DNA of 64,000 nt from Dendrophyllia cribrosa (GCA_024195265.1 JAJLRJ010000005.1:44689587-44753586); one strand, 5' to 3'. Positions 24,648 through 36,512 are shown, counted from the first letter of the stretch. Made by a program: numbers and translations. Notes: generated by a model from the sequence alone, not told the origin.

Positions 24648-24860
24648 ACTTTCTAGTCTGTCGACGAAATCCTATGATGTGACCATTCAAATGAAACCTC
24701 TTCAGCAGTACTTTTGCATGGTACCATTTGTTCTAACTTTTGAGTCTGTTGATGAAATCCTATGGTGTGACCATTCAAATGAAACCTCTTCAGCAGTACT
24801 TTTGCATGGCACCATTTGTTTTTCAATATTTTAGAAAATGGCATTTGGGACTGTTCTTGA
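24648..24860 (-). repeat. dispersed repeat R1, tandem partial copies
   Basis: ATTCAAATGAAACCTCTTCA with flanking sequence occurs twice, about 86 bp apart. It is the complement of a block found at 32437-32622 and, diverged, at 38085-38285. R1 is related to the TTAA element at 31970-32117. The longest frame across it (24653-25111, minus) is repeat-derived. Confidence 0.7.
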
Positions 24861-24964
24861 CTTTTGAGTTTAGGCACTCTTAGGAATAAATGGTTACTCT
24901 GAATTGAAATACTAGTGATACGAAGTGCGAGATGTGCATGTAGGACTCCTATAAAGTGGAATGA

Positions 24965-25045
24965 GATTTTAAATTGTATACTCCGGCGAGAATCGAACTC
25001 ACGACCTGTGATTTGAAATACCCACTTACCTAGAAATGTTAGAAT
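24965..25045 (-). repeat. tRNA-like SINE fragment, minus strand
   Basis: On the minus strand, TTTCAAATCACAGGTCGTGA is followed by GTTCGATTCTC, a good B-box match. The A-box side is degenerate. It is SINE-derived rather than a tRNA gene. Confidence 0.5.
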
Positions 25046-25111
25046 ATATGTTATCATAGAACCTGTATATTTGGCTCGGTTCATAGATTTAATTATGAAA
25101 AAAAATGACAT

Positions 25112-27916
25112 GTTTGTACATCAGTAGAAAACCGGCCACCCCGATTTTCAATCTGGTGAATTTTCGCATAGTCATTTGTGTGTTATATAAGCCGATAATT
25201 TATTCGGCTTGGCCCGAAACATCAAGCTAAATCATGAAAAAAATTCTTCTCCTTAGGATATCGAGGAAATTACTTTGCTAATGAAAATACAAACTAATTT
25301 TCATTTATTTACCATCTTTTTGTTATGAATGTAATTACCACTGACTTCTAGTCATTTATAATTATATAAATCAGTTTTAAAATTACTTATATCCCTTGTT
25401 CTTGTTTTTAATTCAGTGCCTGGGTAGACTTTACATTAAGCTGCAAAATATTATTTTCCGGTAGATTTTTATAAATGATCTCTCAAATAGTTGAATACAA
25501 TTAAAAGTCATATATCATTTCACTTTAATTTGAAAAAAAAAATCTTAATAAAATCAAATTTTGTCCAAAGTAAACATTCTCTGTTGAAGAAGACACAAAT
25601 GCAGTTAATGAAGACGCTCAAAATGTCTTCCGCCGAAAGACGACTGGTTTAATACTGGAAAGACTGGAAAAATAATTAAAATCTCCAGGCGATGATCATA
25701 GAAAACATATTATCCTTTAACGAATCGACAGGTTATATGCGAATATTTGTTTATAATCATCATTGTCTCATTAGTATAATTATTCTTCATTCCCAAATCG
25801 AGCTAATCAACTCCGAATATTCAAAGGGCATAGCACAATTAGTTTTCTCTGGAAATGTGAGCCCGATGCATTAGATACTCTTCATGCAATGCCGTTTTAA
25901 AAACCTCAAAACTTTACAAAGAATGTATGACTCATTTATTTAGCGCTTTGCCACCCAACGATTTTGAGAGAATTTGAAAATTGACATTTCCTTTAACATC
26001 ACAAGAAAACGGCTAAACATTGCATAGGTTACTTAGTTTGACAAGCTCTTTACGTTTGAAGTCAATTTGTATTTATCACGGTGCTTTCTCTACGTAAATT
26101 CGTTTGCTTATGAAGCAGAACGTAAACAATGACGCCAGCAAAGATTCACCTGTTTGAAAGGTTACTGGTGATTGGCTGATTTGTTGTAAGATAAGCGTCC
26201 GGGCAAAATAAATATTTTCGGCGAAATATAACGATTGTATAGGAAAAATTGACGGGATCTGATGTCAATTGAAATGATTTCCGTAAAATGTAAATCTTAA
26301 AAAATGTATGATTATTAACTTGAGAAACTCGGTAAATGTTTTTTATGTCGTAAATTTTCAGAAATAAATGTAGTTGAGCTACAAAACGTGTAATCAGATA
26401 ATCGCATTTATATTTCAGTTTTCCGTGTACATTTGCTAATTTGTTTTTCGCGTACTTTGACGGGTTTTACGAACATATCAGTGGAGGATCAAACGCTTAA
26501 ACCTGGACTGAACCCGTTACAGCGGAATTTACAAAAATTATTACAGTCTCTGAAAAAAATTGTAAAATCGATTTATTACATAACTTAAATAAAGCACGTG
26601 CTCTATTTGGTCAATTGAGCATTTACTATTTGCCCATGGATGTACGCTATCAAAAGCTAGCACGTAGCAGGCTGGTATGCGTCAATTTATACGCACCGCC
26701 GGCAGCCATATTGAAATTGTCCCCCATAATGACCATTAAAATTAATTACAATGGTTATTAGAAGGCAAAATCACTATGGCTGCCGATCGGTAAAAAGTCT
26801 ATTGTGGCAGAATGTTTCACGTTTTAAACCGAAAATTGCTAGACATACAAAATTGTTTCTATTTGGAGACGGAAAACGACAGGATACACATGGAAACGCA
26901 TGGTTTGTATATAACCAATTGTTATTAATGTGCCAACCAGAGCCTTATTGGCTGCCGAAACAAAGGGTTCTTTTGTTCCAGTGGTTGGCACATTTGAATA
27001 ACAAAAAGAATGTTTGTAGACAGATATCATCCCTATACGTCATACATCGTGTGTGCGGCACGATGCGATCTGAATACATACGGCGTTTATTTGTTAAGAT
27101 TATGTTATAAAACAAATGGTAAACGCCACAGCTGTGCACGATTGAGTTATGGATGCTCATACACTTGGGAAGTTTACTAAGCATTCAAGAAAATGTAGCC
27201 GAAGTCGCTCTTGACTAGACTCTTACGCTTCTTTCGTACCGTTAAGCTTGGCTCACACAACAACAAAAACAACAAAAAAAACCAGTTACATTTTAGCTGC
27301 TCGCGTTTAGCAAAGGCTATTCTAGGCGGGCAGATTAAAGAAAAAGTACACGGAAAAGTTATAAATTTTTACAAATGGAAAGTTTAGAATTGAGAGAAAA
27401 TAAATGAATAGTTAAATAAATAAAATAATTGTTGTTGAATTCAACTAGAAATCAATTTTTTTTATTATCAAAGGCGTTTCAATATAGTCATTTTTTTTTT
27501 TGTAAAATATCAAGTAGCAAATTGTGAGCGACGCCACACAATTGTGAGCGACGCGTCACACAAGCGATGCCAACGCAAATGCAAGGGCAAGCGACGACGC
27601 AAGTAGAAAATGTTTTCATTTTCTTAAGTTCATTTTGCGTTTGCATTTCACATGTGTCAACCGGGGCAACGCAATCAAACGTGAAAAAATTTTCGTTCCA
27701 TGCCTCCACGGTTGAAGTTAAACAAAGATAGCGTCGTCCGTCATTTTGGGATGCTCAACTGCGCATGCCCCCAGGTGTAATGATTTAATTAAACTCTGAT
27801 CCGTTTACCATTCAGTTGTTAAACTAAATAACTAGAAGTAATCACAGATTAAAGTGCGTCTCCTTAGGTACCTCGTTGTGACATGGCATTCGCGTTTCAG
27901 GCATGTTTCTGGTTCT
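25112..27916. other. intergenic, no gene seen
   Basis: AT-rich DNA with no supportable gene. A hairpin with TGTGCCAACC/GGTTGGCACA arms lies at about 26929-26993. Repeated GTGAGCGACGC motifs occur at 27524-27556. Confidence 0.5.
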
Positions 27917-28073
27917 GTGACGTTTCAAGATGGCGCAGATTTGGTACCGACACTTTTCTCGATTCGTTCCGCTTAGACGACGCGCTAAGCATGTTGGATA
28001 CTATTGTGACGTTTCAAGATGGCGCAGATTTGGTACCGACACTTTTCTCGATTCGTTCCGCCTAGCCGACAAG
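27917..28073. repeat. tandem duplication, 89-bp period
   Basis: The segment from GTGACGTTTCAAGATGGCGC to CGATTCGTTCCGC at 27917 is repeated almost exactly at 28006, which indicates a recent local duplication. The frames through it are short. Confidence 0.8.
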
Positions 28074-28100
28074 ATTAGGAAGCGTCTCCTTCGTCGACGC

Positions 28101-28132
<32 letters not shown>

Positions 28133-28151
28133 TAATAATAATTATTATTAT
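28101..28151. repeat. (AAT)n/(ATT)n microsatellite
   Basis: About nine AAT units, an interruption, then more AAT units passing into ATT. Confidence 0.95.
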
Positions 28152-29340
28152 TTTTGTTCTTGAATACTGAAATTTTGATCAATATACAGCGTTCTATATA
28201 AAATGTTTCTAAAATCGTATAAATTCCTTGTAAATTTTACAGAAAAATTCAGTCACAGATATTCTATAAAATGTCTTCAAAACATCCGAACATTTTTTTA
28301 ATAACGATTTTGTAAACCCTATAAAAGTTTTGTAAGTTGTAAAGGAATTTTCCTAAAAATCTGTTTATCTTTATAATCTTGCATGATTTTTTCTTGTAGA
28401 TTTTAAAAGAAGATTTACAGAAGATTTCAAACATTTAAAGGATATATTTCAACTCCATTTACAGAGATTTTTAATAGTGTAACAAGGATTGTAGTTAAAT
28501 GTGTAAGGTACCCATGTTTTCTGTAGAAGTCCCTATATCTTTTAGGCAAAAGCGATCTAAATTTTTCTTGGAATTAAATGTCGATCGATATCAGTAGTAT
28601 TTTGTTTTCATCATAGAAATATACATCTTTAACCTTGTACATGAAGGCAGAGAACTAATGGTTTGAAAAAATGTGTTATTTTCGTTTGGCCAACTTTAAA
28701 ACCTCTTAATGTTTCTTTGTTTATGATATGTGCAAATTAATAATTAGTCGGTAGAAGTCGTGAATGGAAAAATACGATCAGTAGTGTTGCTAGGCAGCGA
28801 TGGCATGATTAAGGGTATTACAAGTTCATTGTATAATGTTATCAACGTACATTCCGTCCAACTGTGAACTCAAAGTAACATAAATATTAATTTACTAGAG
28901 TTCAGAAGGACAAGAGATCGCGGAGGCACCTAACCAGAGAGGTAACTTTGAATAAGTGAAATAATTGAGCAATTTAAAAGGGATTTTTTCATATTAGGTA
29001 GACATTGTGAGTTAAACAGTCAAAATCCTCATATTATCTTATATTGACGGTTAAAGCTTTTCTTTGAAAGGAACCACAATAAGATTTTACAGCGAAAAAC
29101 ATAGATGATCAAATTTTCATTACTGCATGACCAAAGCTTCAGTCGGGATATTCCAAAGTAATATGGAAGCGTAATTAAGTGCAAACATAACGTCGTCGTG
29201 GGTATACGGACCCGGGATACGGACAAAACTGGTACCAAAGAAATACAAAACGTATGTTTTTCTACAGTATTTCAAAAACAACAGAGTTATCAGGTAATGT
29301 TTATAGCTCTTCTTACGAGCGAAATAACATTTGACGACCT
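28152..29340. other. intergenic, AT-rich
   Basis: 28180-28560 has a monotonous TTTA/AAAAT texture with recurring TTTTGTAA and TTTACAGA motifs, like a decayed satellite or old element. No gene is seen. Confidence 0.5.
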
Positions 29341-29401
29341 TTCATAAACAAGTGAATGGGGTTAGTTTCTAGAGAAACTGTGGTGCTGCGTCGGTGGGGG
29401 G

Positions 29402-30107
29402 ATGAAACACGAGAATTTAGTTTTATCGAGTGAGTCGATAAGGTAAATTGACCACCGTAAAAAGATTCAAATAGCTGACGTTTCGAGCGCTAGCCCTTCG
29501 TCGGAGCGAATCAAGGAATTGTGGGTAGTGTGTGGTTTTATATAGTAAGCGGTGGAGCTACGCTATTGGTGGAAATTTGGTGACGTGAAAAACAAATGTA
29601 GATTAGTTGAATGAAAAGCGTTCGTTGATTCCGTGGGGTTTGAGAGTGCCGATTTGAAAGATGATTTTTTGTTCTAGGTTTTTACGGCTTTCTGTGTTAC
29701 CCTGGTGTAGGGAAAGGCCGCAGATTGTCATGTGTTGTTTAGAATGGTTAGTAAGATTAAAATGGCGCGCGACTGGTTTGGATGCGTCTTTGTCATTTTT
29801 TTCAACGTCTCGGAGATGTTCACGAAAACGGTCGCCCAGTCTCCTCCCTGTTTCGCCAATGTATATCTTTTTGCAAAAAGTACATGTAATGCAGTAGATA
29901 ACATTTACGGAGGTGCATGTAAAACGATCAGTGATTTTAATAGATCGTTTGGGTCCTGTTATTTTGTCCGCGTTGTGAATGAAAGGACAAGTGTTACATC
30001 GTGTGCGTGTGCATTTGAAAGTTCCCGGTACATCGTCAGATTTCAGTGCGCTCGTAACTAGAAAGTTGCCTATGTTTTTGTCACGTTTGAATGAAATTAG
30101 TGGGGGT
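29402..30107 (-). repeat. inverted arm of the Penelope-like element
   Basis: Reverse complement of 31053-31758. It encodes, on the minus strand, the GIY-YIG end of the reading frame and the 3' UTR. The plus-strand open frames here (29661-29897, 29732-30061) are antisense shadows. Confidence 0.9.
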
Positions 30108-31557
30108 CAAATCACTACCCTCGTACATTAAGGACACCAATCACGCACTCGAAATTTTCCGGGATTTCAGTTTTACCAGCGAAAACAAATTAATTTTCAC
30201 TATGGACATTACTTCTTTATATACCGTCATCCCCAATGACGAAGGACTTCAAGCACTAAAATATTTTTTCGACCAGCGCTCCATTCAAAACCCAAGCTCA
30301 GAAACACTGCTCCGCTTAGCCGAATTAGTTTTGACACTTAACTGTTTTTCATTTTCCCAAAACTACTACAAACAAGTAAATGGAGTCGCCATGGGCACCA
30401 AAATGGGACCAAGCTACGCTAACCTTTTTGTAGGCCACATCGAAGACAAATTTTTTAATCAGTACCACGGAACCAAACCCGAACTCTACGGCCGCTACAT
30501 CGATGATTGCATTGGCGCTACCTCTTCCAGTAAAGGGGAACTTAATCAATTCATAACTTCTGTCAATACTTTTCATCCAGCTCTAAAATATACCTGGGAA
30601 ATTTCCGAAACCTCAGTCGCTTTTCTTGACATTAATATTTCAATCAACGGTAACAGTTTATCCACAAGTGTGCACTACAAACCTACAGATTCCCACAGTT
30701 ATCTGTTACATTCATCCTCACATCCATCGCACGTTAAAAACGCCATTCCGTATTCTCAATTTCTCAGACTTCGACGTCTATGTAGTGATGACTCTGATTT
30801 TTCCAACAAATCAGAAGAAATGTGCCAGTTTTTCAAGAAACGTGGGTACCCTGACTCTGTTGTTAATACGGGCCAAGAACGTGCACAACAGATCGACAGA
30901 CAGTCAGCACTACAAACGCCACAGAAGGAAGAGAACGAGAGAATTCCATTCACCCTCACTTTCCACCCACACAACAACACAGTCAAAAGCATCATTTTAA
31001 AAAATTTCAAATTACTCCAAAACGACCCCGAAACTGGCAGAATTTTTTCACAACCCCCACTAATTTCATTCAAACGTGACAAAAACATAGGCAACTTTCT
31101 AGTTACGAGCGCACTGAAATCTGACGATGTACCGGGAACTTTCAAATGCACACGCACACGATGTAACACTTGTCCTTTCATTCACAACGCGGACAAAATA
31201 ACAGGACCCAAACGATCTATTAAAATCACTGATCGTTTTACATGCACCTCCGTAAATGTTATCTACTGCATTACATGTACTTTTTGCAAAAAGATATACA
31301 TTGGCGAAACAGGGAGGAGACTGGGCGACCGTTTTCGTGAACATCTCCGAGACGTTGAAAAAAATGACAAAGACGCATCCAAACCAGTCGCGCGCCATTT
31401 TAATCTTACTAACCATTCTAAACAACACATGACAATCTGCGGCCTTTCCCTACACCAGGGTAACACAGAAAGCCGTAAAAACCTAGAACAAAAAATCATC
31501 TTTCAAATCGGCACTCTCAAACCCCACGGAATCAACGAACGCTTTTCATTCAACTAA
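30091..31557 (+). CDS. Penelope-like reverse transcriptase with GIY-YIG endonuclease, 5'-truncated, 488 codons
   Basis: The element copies its RNA into DNA at a nicked chromosomal target; this enzyme supplies both activities. Visible order: entry motif SLPSYIKDT (about residues 8-16); RT motif A FTMDITSLY with its aspartate (36-44); motif B GVAMGTKMGPSYANLF (97-112); motif C YIDD (about 138-141), the catalytic aspartates; a Cys cluster CTRTRCNTC; then the GIY-YIG domain with IYCITC and IYIGETGRRLGDRFREHL. The first five codons come from the inverted arm, so the ATG at 30091 is fortuitous. True element sequence begins at 30108, and the normal N-terminal part of the RT is missing. The frame has no stops or frameshifts to the TAA at 31555-31557. 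Function from this copy is unlikely without the N terminus and a promoter. Confidence 0.93.
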   Translation: MKLVGVKSLPSYIKDTNHALEIFRDFSFTSENKLIFTMDITSLYTVIPNDEGLQALKYFFDQRSIQNPSSETLLRLAELVLTLNCFSFSQNYYKQVNGVAMGTKMGPSYANLFVGHIEDKFFNQYHGTKPELYGRYIDDCIGATSSSKGELNQFITSVNTFHPALKYTWEISETSVAFLDINISINGNSLSTSVHYKPTDSHSYLLHSSSHPSHVKNAIPYSQFLRLRRLCSDDSDFSNKSEEMCQFFKKRGYPDSVVNTGQERAQQIDRQSALQTPQKEENERIPFTLTFHPHNNTVKSIILKNFKLLQNDPETGRIFSQPPLISFKRDKNIGNFLVTSALKSDDVPGTFKCTRTRCNTCPFIHNADKITGPKRSIKITDRFTCTSVNVIYCITCTFCKKIYIGETGRRLGDRFREHLRDVEKNDKDASKPVARHFNLTNHSKQHMTICGLSLHQGNTESRKNLEQKIIFQIGTLKPHGINERFSFN

Positions 31558-31654
31558 TCTACATTTGTTTTTCACGTCACCAAATTTCCACCAATAGCGT
31601 AGCTCCACCGCTTACTATATAAAACCACACACTACCCACAATTCCTTGATTCGC

Positions 31655-31686
31655 TCCGACGAAGGGCTAGCGCTCGAAACGTCAGC
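31655..31686 (+). ncRNA. hammerhead-ribozyme-like motif of the Penelope element
   Basis: CCGACGA, a short GGGC/GCTC hairpin, then CGAAAC-GTC. Flanking GATTC/GAATC and GCT/AGC can form stem I. Hammerhead ribozymes are reported in Penelope-like elements. Here U4 of the CUGANGA core reads C and there is one extra A before stem II, so activity is doubtful. The same motif is on the minus strand of the left arm (29474-29505). Confidence 0.35.
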
Positions 31687-31969
31687 TATTTGAATCTTTT
31701 TACGGTGGTCAATTTACCTTATCGACTCACTCGATAAAACTAAATTCTCGTGTTTCATAAACAAGAAATCCTTAATGAAGTGTAAATGGCCAATCGTAAA
31801 AAAATATAAAACCTAGAAAAAATTGTATTACATGTAATTTAACTTCAACTCGCATCAGCGTTCGCAAAAACTCGTTATCTACTGTATATGAATACTCAAC
31901 TCAATTTCACCCAATATCCGTTGTTGTTCAGGGATGTCATAATTTCGTTATCAGTAGAAACCCATTTAA

Positions 31970-32117
31970 CCCTTTCATTCACTCCCAGAGTGCCAAATAC
32001 CAAAATTCAAGAAAAATACCAAATTTCATTTCATTTCACACCATAAGATTTCGTCGACAAACTTAAAAGTTAGAACAACACTACATGTCTCCGTAATTGA
32101 TTCTGGGAGTGAAAGGG
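31970..32117. mobile_element. 148-bp TTAA-flanked piggyBac-like MITE
   Basis: The left end CCCTTTCATTCACTCCCAGA and right end CTGGGAGTGAAAGGG are inverted repeats flanked by TTAA (31966-31969, 32118-32121). The interior matches repeat R1. CCC termini plus TTAA are typical of piggyBac-type elements. Confidence 0.85.
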
Positions 32118-32436
32118 TTAAAGACTTTAATGGCATTACTTTTTTGGTCCTCGGAAAGGCATTAAAGGTTTGACGCAGTTCTATTGAGTTTATTTCAGAC
32201 TGATTTATGTTTAAAAAAAACTATAGAAAATATGCGGTGGATACCAACCACGTTAATTTCGGATACACTAAGAAAGACGTCTTTTAATTCAGAAAACGTT
32301 TTCATGTTTGTCTTTTTGGTAATTTCCTAGATCCATACACATTATTCAAATATAGCTGCCATTTATTTTTATCACCAAAACGTAATTAACTCGAGGAAAT
32401 AATGACTTACGTGATGTCGAGTTTTGGGGCCAATAT

Positions 32437-32622
32437 TAACCTTTAAATTCAAGAAAAATCCCAAATTTCATTTTGTAAAATATTAAAAACAAATGGTACC
32501 ATGCAAAAGTACTGCTGAAGAGGTTTCATTTGAATGGTCACACCATAAGATTTCGTCAACTGAGACTCAAAAGTTAGAACTACATCGCATGTTTCCATAA
32601 TCGACGCTGGGAGTAAAAGTGT
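32437..32622 (+). repeat. dispersed repeat R1, degenerate copy
   Basis: AAATTCAAGAAAAATCCCAAA, the TGCTGAAGAGGTTTCATTTG block and the end CTGGGAGTAAAAGTG match the interior and right end of the 31970 element. The CCC left end is lost. Confidence 0.75.
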
Positions 32623-32794
32623 TGCAATGATTTGATGAAAAGATCTAACCTAAACTATCAATGTACATATTTTTTCTTCGCGAAACAAGCGAAGCAAAGA
32701 AGCCATTGCAGCATTTTTTTAAACCTATTAATAATCTGTCAAGCGTTACGGTCTGGATAAGTGATGTTCTGAAAAGAACAGTCCATGTTGTCGT

Positions 32795-32842
32795 TGACAA
32801 TGACTGACGTTTCGACAACTAAGTGGAAGTCATCTTCAGAGT
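32795..32842 (-). ncRNA. hammerhead-like motif, Penelope-type remnant
   Basis: On the minus strand, CTGAAGATGAC is followed by a variable hairpin region and TTGTCGAAACGTCAGTC. CUGAAGA fits the CUGANGA core, and CGAAAC-GUC fits the second core strand and cleavage triplet. It is probably the 3' tail of another, otherwise lost, Penelope-like copy. Confidence 0.35.
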
Positions 32843-35008
32843 TCATTTATATGCGAACATCAGAGCTAGAATTATAACTGAATCTGCGTTAAATTGACAT
32901 GTCCAAATTATTTAAAAAAGAAGAACCAGTCGTACTTCTTCACATTTTTCATAAAATCTAGAAATAGGTTGTTTTCTGCTCATTTTGGTAAATGTAAATG
33001 TAAATTTAAGATGACGATGGCAATCGAAATTGCAACATGCTTTTTAACGCGCTTGCATACACATTAACATTTCGTGCTCCTGGCCAAAGATATGTAAATG
33101 CGGATATTAAGCTGCATCGGCTTTAGAATACATGTTTTATCTAGATTTATGTTCGTTTGTTTGGGTTAATTTTTTATCTCAAGAAAGAATAACGTCGGCT
33201 GAGATAGTTAGCAGCGACTTGACAACATAATGTCTGAGGAACCTTCTTCCTGTCACGTAATAACAACAATAGCCGCCCTCCTGCAAGTTCAATTTTTAAC
33301 AAGGTTGGATTTTACACAGAGCCCTAAGATTTTAATTGCTTTCTAATCACTTTGAGATATGCTGAACAAGATCACGTGACCGCCCACCACCTGCAGTTAG
33401 CGTATTGTCACTAAATCCCGACAAAACGAAGCTTCCACTGGATCTCTTTTTTATGCGGTGAAACTGAAAGAGTTTTTCTGGTGGTCTTGCGGATTATTTT
33501 ATATTCGGTTTGTAATGAAACGTTCTGTAAAATGAGCATCACGATCAGTAGAAATCAGAAGTAAGCTTGCAAAAATTGTAAACCCTGGCAACGTACAAAC
33601 AAACAAACAAACAGGTAATGTTGAACTTTCATGTGAGAGTTTGCTTAATTTAAAAATACATCTTTAAATTTATATTTCGTTCGCTCTGCATATATGTGTA
33701 TCGAGCACTCCAGCGACCTGAGTGAAGCAAAATACGTATTGTTTCTTTGTTTATATATATTTGAATCTTCCAGAGGATTCAGTTTACCTTTTTTTATCTT
33801 TTTGTTTCATACATTCTGACTCATGTGAAAAAAAAAAGAATGACTTTTCACACAGAAATTGATCTGGACAATGGTTTGAACACTGCAGATCGGTATTTTA
33901 TCAAAAAAGAATTGTTCTAAATTATACCAGATGCTCCTTATTTCACAATGCAAGGATAAATGGCTTACGTCTATAATATAGAAGTCTTTATTAACCAAAC
34001 TGTCGAAACGCAATTTCTCTTGAATTTTCACTAAATATATTTTTTTTCAGGGAAAATAAATCGCTTTATCGCCAGGTATCACTCAATCTTTAAACCCATT
34101 GGTTTTGTTATTCCAAAGATGGATGTATTAAATTTTATAATTCCGCAATGCCCTTGTGAGTTTGCCAATAATCATTATGCAGCTTTACCATTTATTTTTT
34201 GTTTCGAATATAAAACGGTTGTTGGCAGCATCACTGTTTTTAATGATCGACTTTAATTATTTTGTATTTTTGTGTTAAGATAAGGACAGAAAAACTAATG
34301 AAAAATTTTAAGTTGAGTCATAGTAATGATGATCGATCTGTAACTAGCCTTCGAAAATGTTAAAGAAAAGAAGTTAATTTTACAAGAGCGGATGTCTGGC
34401 CGTGTATATATTAAAATATCACAAAAATAAATTTGAGATCGTTTTGCTTAATTAAGGAAAAATAATAATTGCCCTGTCATTTTTTGCGTTCAGTCTGATT
34501 ATAAGTTTAATTCAAGGTTAGCATTTCAAGAAAATTGGACGGCACTACTACATTTATTTTCTACAATATATACCTCTTTTAAATTACCTAGGCGTGTTAG
34601 CTGACCCATTACCAATCATGGTATGTTACTCTATAGAATTGGTTGTTACAAATCTATTCACATTCACGCGTATATGAAATTAATTTTTAGAAGGAACAAG
34701 GAACAATTCTCTTAGATGTGTAAACAAACATGCACAGGCAAAAAGGTCTATCATGCCGAATGGATTGATAATGCTTAGCGATTATAATTAAGGCGGTATT
34801 TTTTCCGGCAACTCTTTTGACCTGGTTACTTGTTGCCGTCGGTAAGTCTAAAATTTTCCTTTTAACGTTCGTTATCCATATCAGAACATAGATAACACGC
34901 CAAAGCTTATCCGCCTAGTGTAAAACACGAGATTTGCGGTCCGATAAAAAGGGACACGAAAAACTGAAAGATTTCCTGAACTTACGTCTTCAACAAGAAC
35001 GCGCAAGC
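32843..35008. other. intergenic, no gene seen
   Basis: AT-rich DNA. Only a short (AAAC)n run at about 33596-33613 stands out. Confidence 0.55.
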
Positions 35009-35010
35009 TA

Positions 35011-35194
35011 TAGACCCTATTCATTAATGGCGGCCAGTTTATTATTCTTTTATATTTATGCTAATCAGCCCAACTAGCCTCGTTAGCATGTGCAAAATTA
35101 AAAAGAATTTTTGCGCTAAAATGAGGCTAGTTGGGCTGATTAGCATGAATATAAAAGAATAAATAAATCGGCTGCCATTTATGAATAGGGTCTA
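35011..35194. mobile_element. palindromic MITE, about 184 bp
   Basis: TAGACCCTATTCATTAATGG at the left is mirrored by CCATTTATGAATAGGGTCTA at the right. The inner block ATGCTAATCAGCCCAACTAG pairs with its complement, so most of the element folds on itself. TA flanks each side. Confidence 0.85.
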
Positions 35195-36512
35195 TAAACG
35201 AGAAAATATTTAAGGTATTGGCATTATCTACCAATATAACATTAATGATAAAAGAGTATTCTCTGTACAAAATTCTAATCACATTATCCGTTTTTCATTG
35301 GTCGGGTAGCTGCTTCATGTATACCACAAACCAGTGTATGACATCACATAAGGTAGCATTCTGTATAGATATATAGGGTTTCTTTTATAAGAGACCGAGG
35401 AAAGAAACTGGCTGTCTTATACTCACAATTGTCATCACCTGATTTGACAAAGAAAGAATTTGAAAGTACTTTCGTGACCCTTCGCCTACGGCTTGGGCGG
35501 GTTCACATAATCTTTAGAACTCTCCAAAATTTCCTCTTGTATTTGCATCTAATTATTCCGAAGCATTAACCGAAGCACGTACGCCTTTTTCAGTTCTTAA
35601 ATTGATATAATTTTGATTACAATTTAGATGTATTCTGAGTGGAAGAATATTATTAGAACAAACATTACCTATGTTGCTTTAAATACAACAGAAAAATCGG
35701 AAAACTGTCCGTCAATAACTAAAACAATGATACTAAACGATAATAATTTTCAGTCGTATAATATAAATGATCAGGAACCATTATCGGGGTCCCAGATTAT
35801 GGCTCCTGATGAATGATCCAAATAAAGTAATTTTTCTACTGTTCGTGCAGTCAAAATAATTATATTAAGTAATGAATTTGCCGACAAAAGAAAATCCGCC
35901 TTGTAATCACGATTTTGTCATAGAGCTATTAAAATTGTCGATATCTTCATTTGAAACGTGAAGCAATAATTTACGGACACTGACTTCTGTTGGCTAGGAG
36001 TACAGTGGTAATACGACGTGGTTATAACCTGTGTGCTGTAAGTTTATATAATTTTCCTAAGTAAAATGTTGAGATAATCATTGGCACCCAAAGAAGATTG
36101 TTTAGGTAAACACTTGGAATGGCGCTGGACTGTTTTATTCTTCAGATCATTTTTTGGAAACCATGTAAAAGCTTAATATACAGTCTGATCTTTTCGGTTC
36201 TTGTTTAGCTGAATATATCAGCGGCAGAAAATTTTAGGCGAGGAAAGGACCCTAATCCCATGAATTAACTAGCTGCCTTCTCGTTTCCGAAAATTCTAGC
36301 TGCCGTTATTTCTTTCCCGAAACGACATTTTTATTCCTCCGAAAAACAAAAGGTGTTTACAAATTTTCCGATGTTACAAAAGTTCGAGGGAACATTTTGC
36401 TTAATACTGACAGACGCTAGTTTCCCAGGGCTAGTTTCCAGTCTAATTATTAATTACGAATTGTTGGGATGACTAAGGTCTTCCGAACAACTTTTTCACC
36501 GAAACTATTCCG
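35195..36512. other. upstream region of gene B
   Basis: Presumed promoter and 5' flank. No convincing TATA box or upstream coding exon was found. Confidence 0.5.

Larger units (their letters stand above)
29341..31765 (+). mobile_element. Penelope-like retroelement with inverted 3'-end copy
   Basis: A 5'-truncated Penelope-like element on the plus strand (30108 to about 31753). It is joined to a minus-strand copy of its own 3' end (29402-30107), complementary to 31053-31758 with a constant coordinate sum (61160), so there are no indels over 706 bp. Translations of the two arms are identical over the stretches compared, which suggests a recent event. TTCATAAACAAG flanks the unit at 29341-29352 and 31754-31765 as a likely target duplication. 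The left arm carries about 49 nt more of the 3' end, including the palindrome GTTTCTAGAGAAAC, than the right arm does. Partial inverted copies joined to truncated bodies are known for Penelope elements. Confidence 0.88.

Noticed and set aside
24653..25111. 152-codon minus-strand frame
   Set aside because: It runs through two tandem partial copies of repeat R1 and a tRNA-like SINE, and the protein repeats because the DNA does.
26751..27110. 119-codon plus-strand frame
   Set aside because: It has no recognisable motif and spans a hairpin (TGTGCCAACC/GGTTGGCACA). It is probably a chance frame.
29661..30061. Plus-strand frames of 78 and 109 codons
   Set aside because: They are identical to antisense frames at 31099-31499 and are shadows of the Penelope-like GIY-YIG region in the inverted arm.
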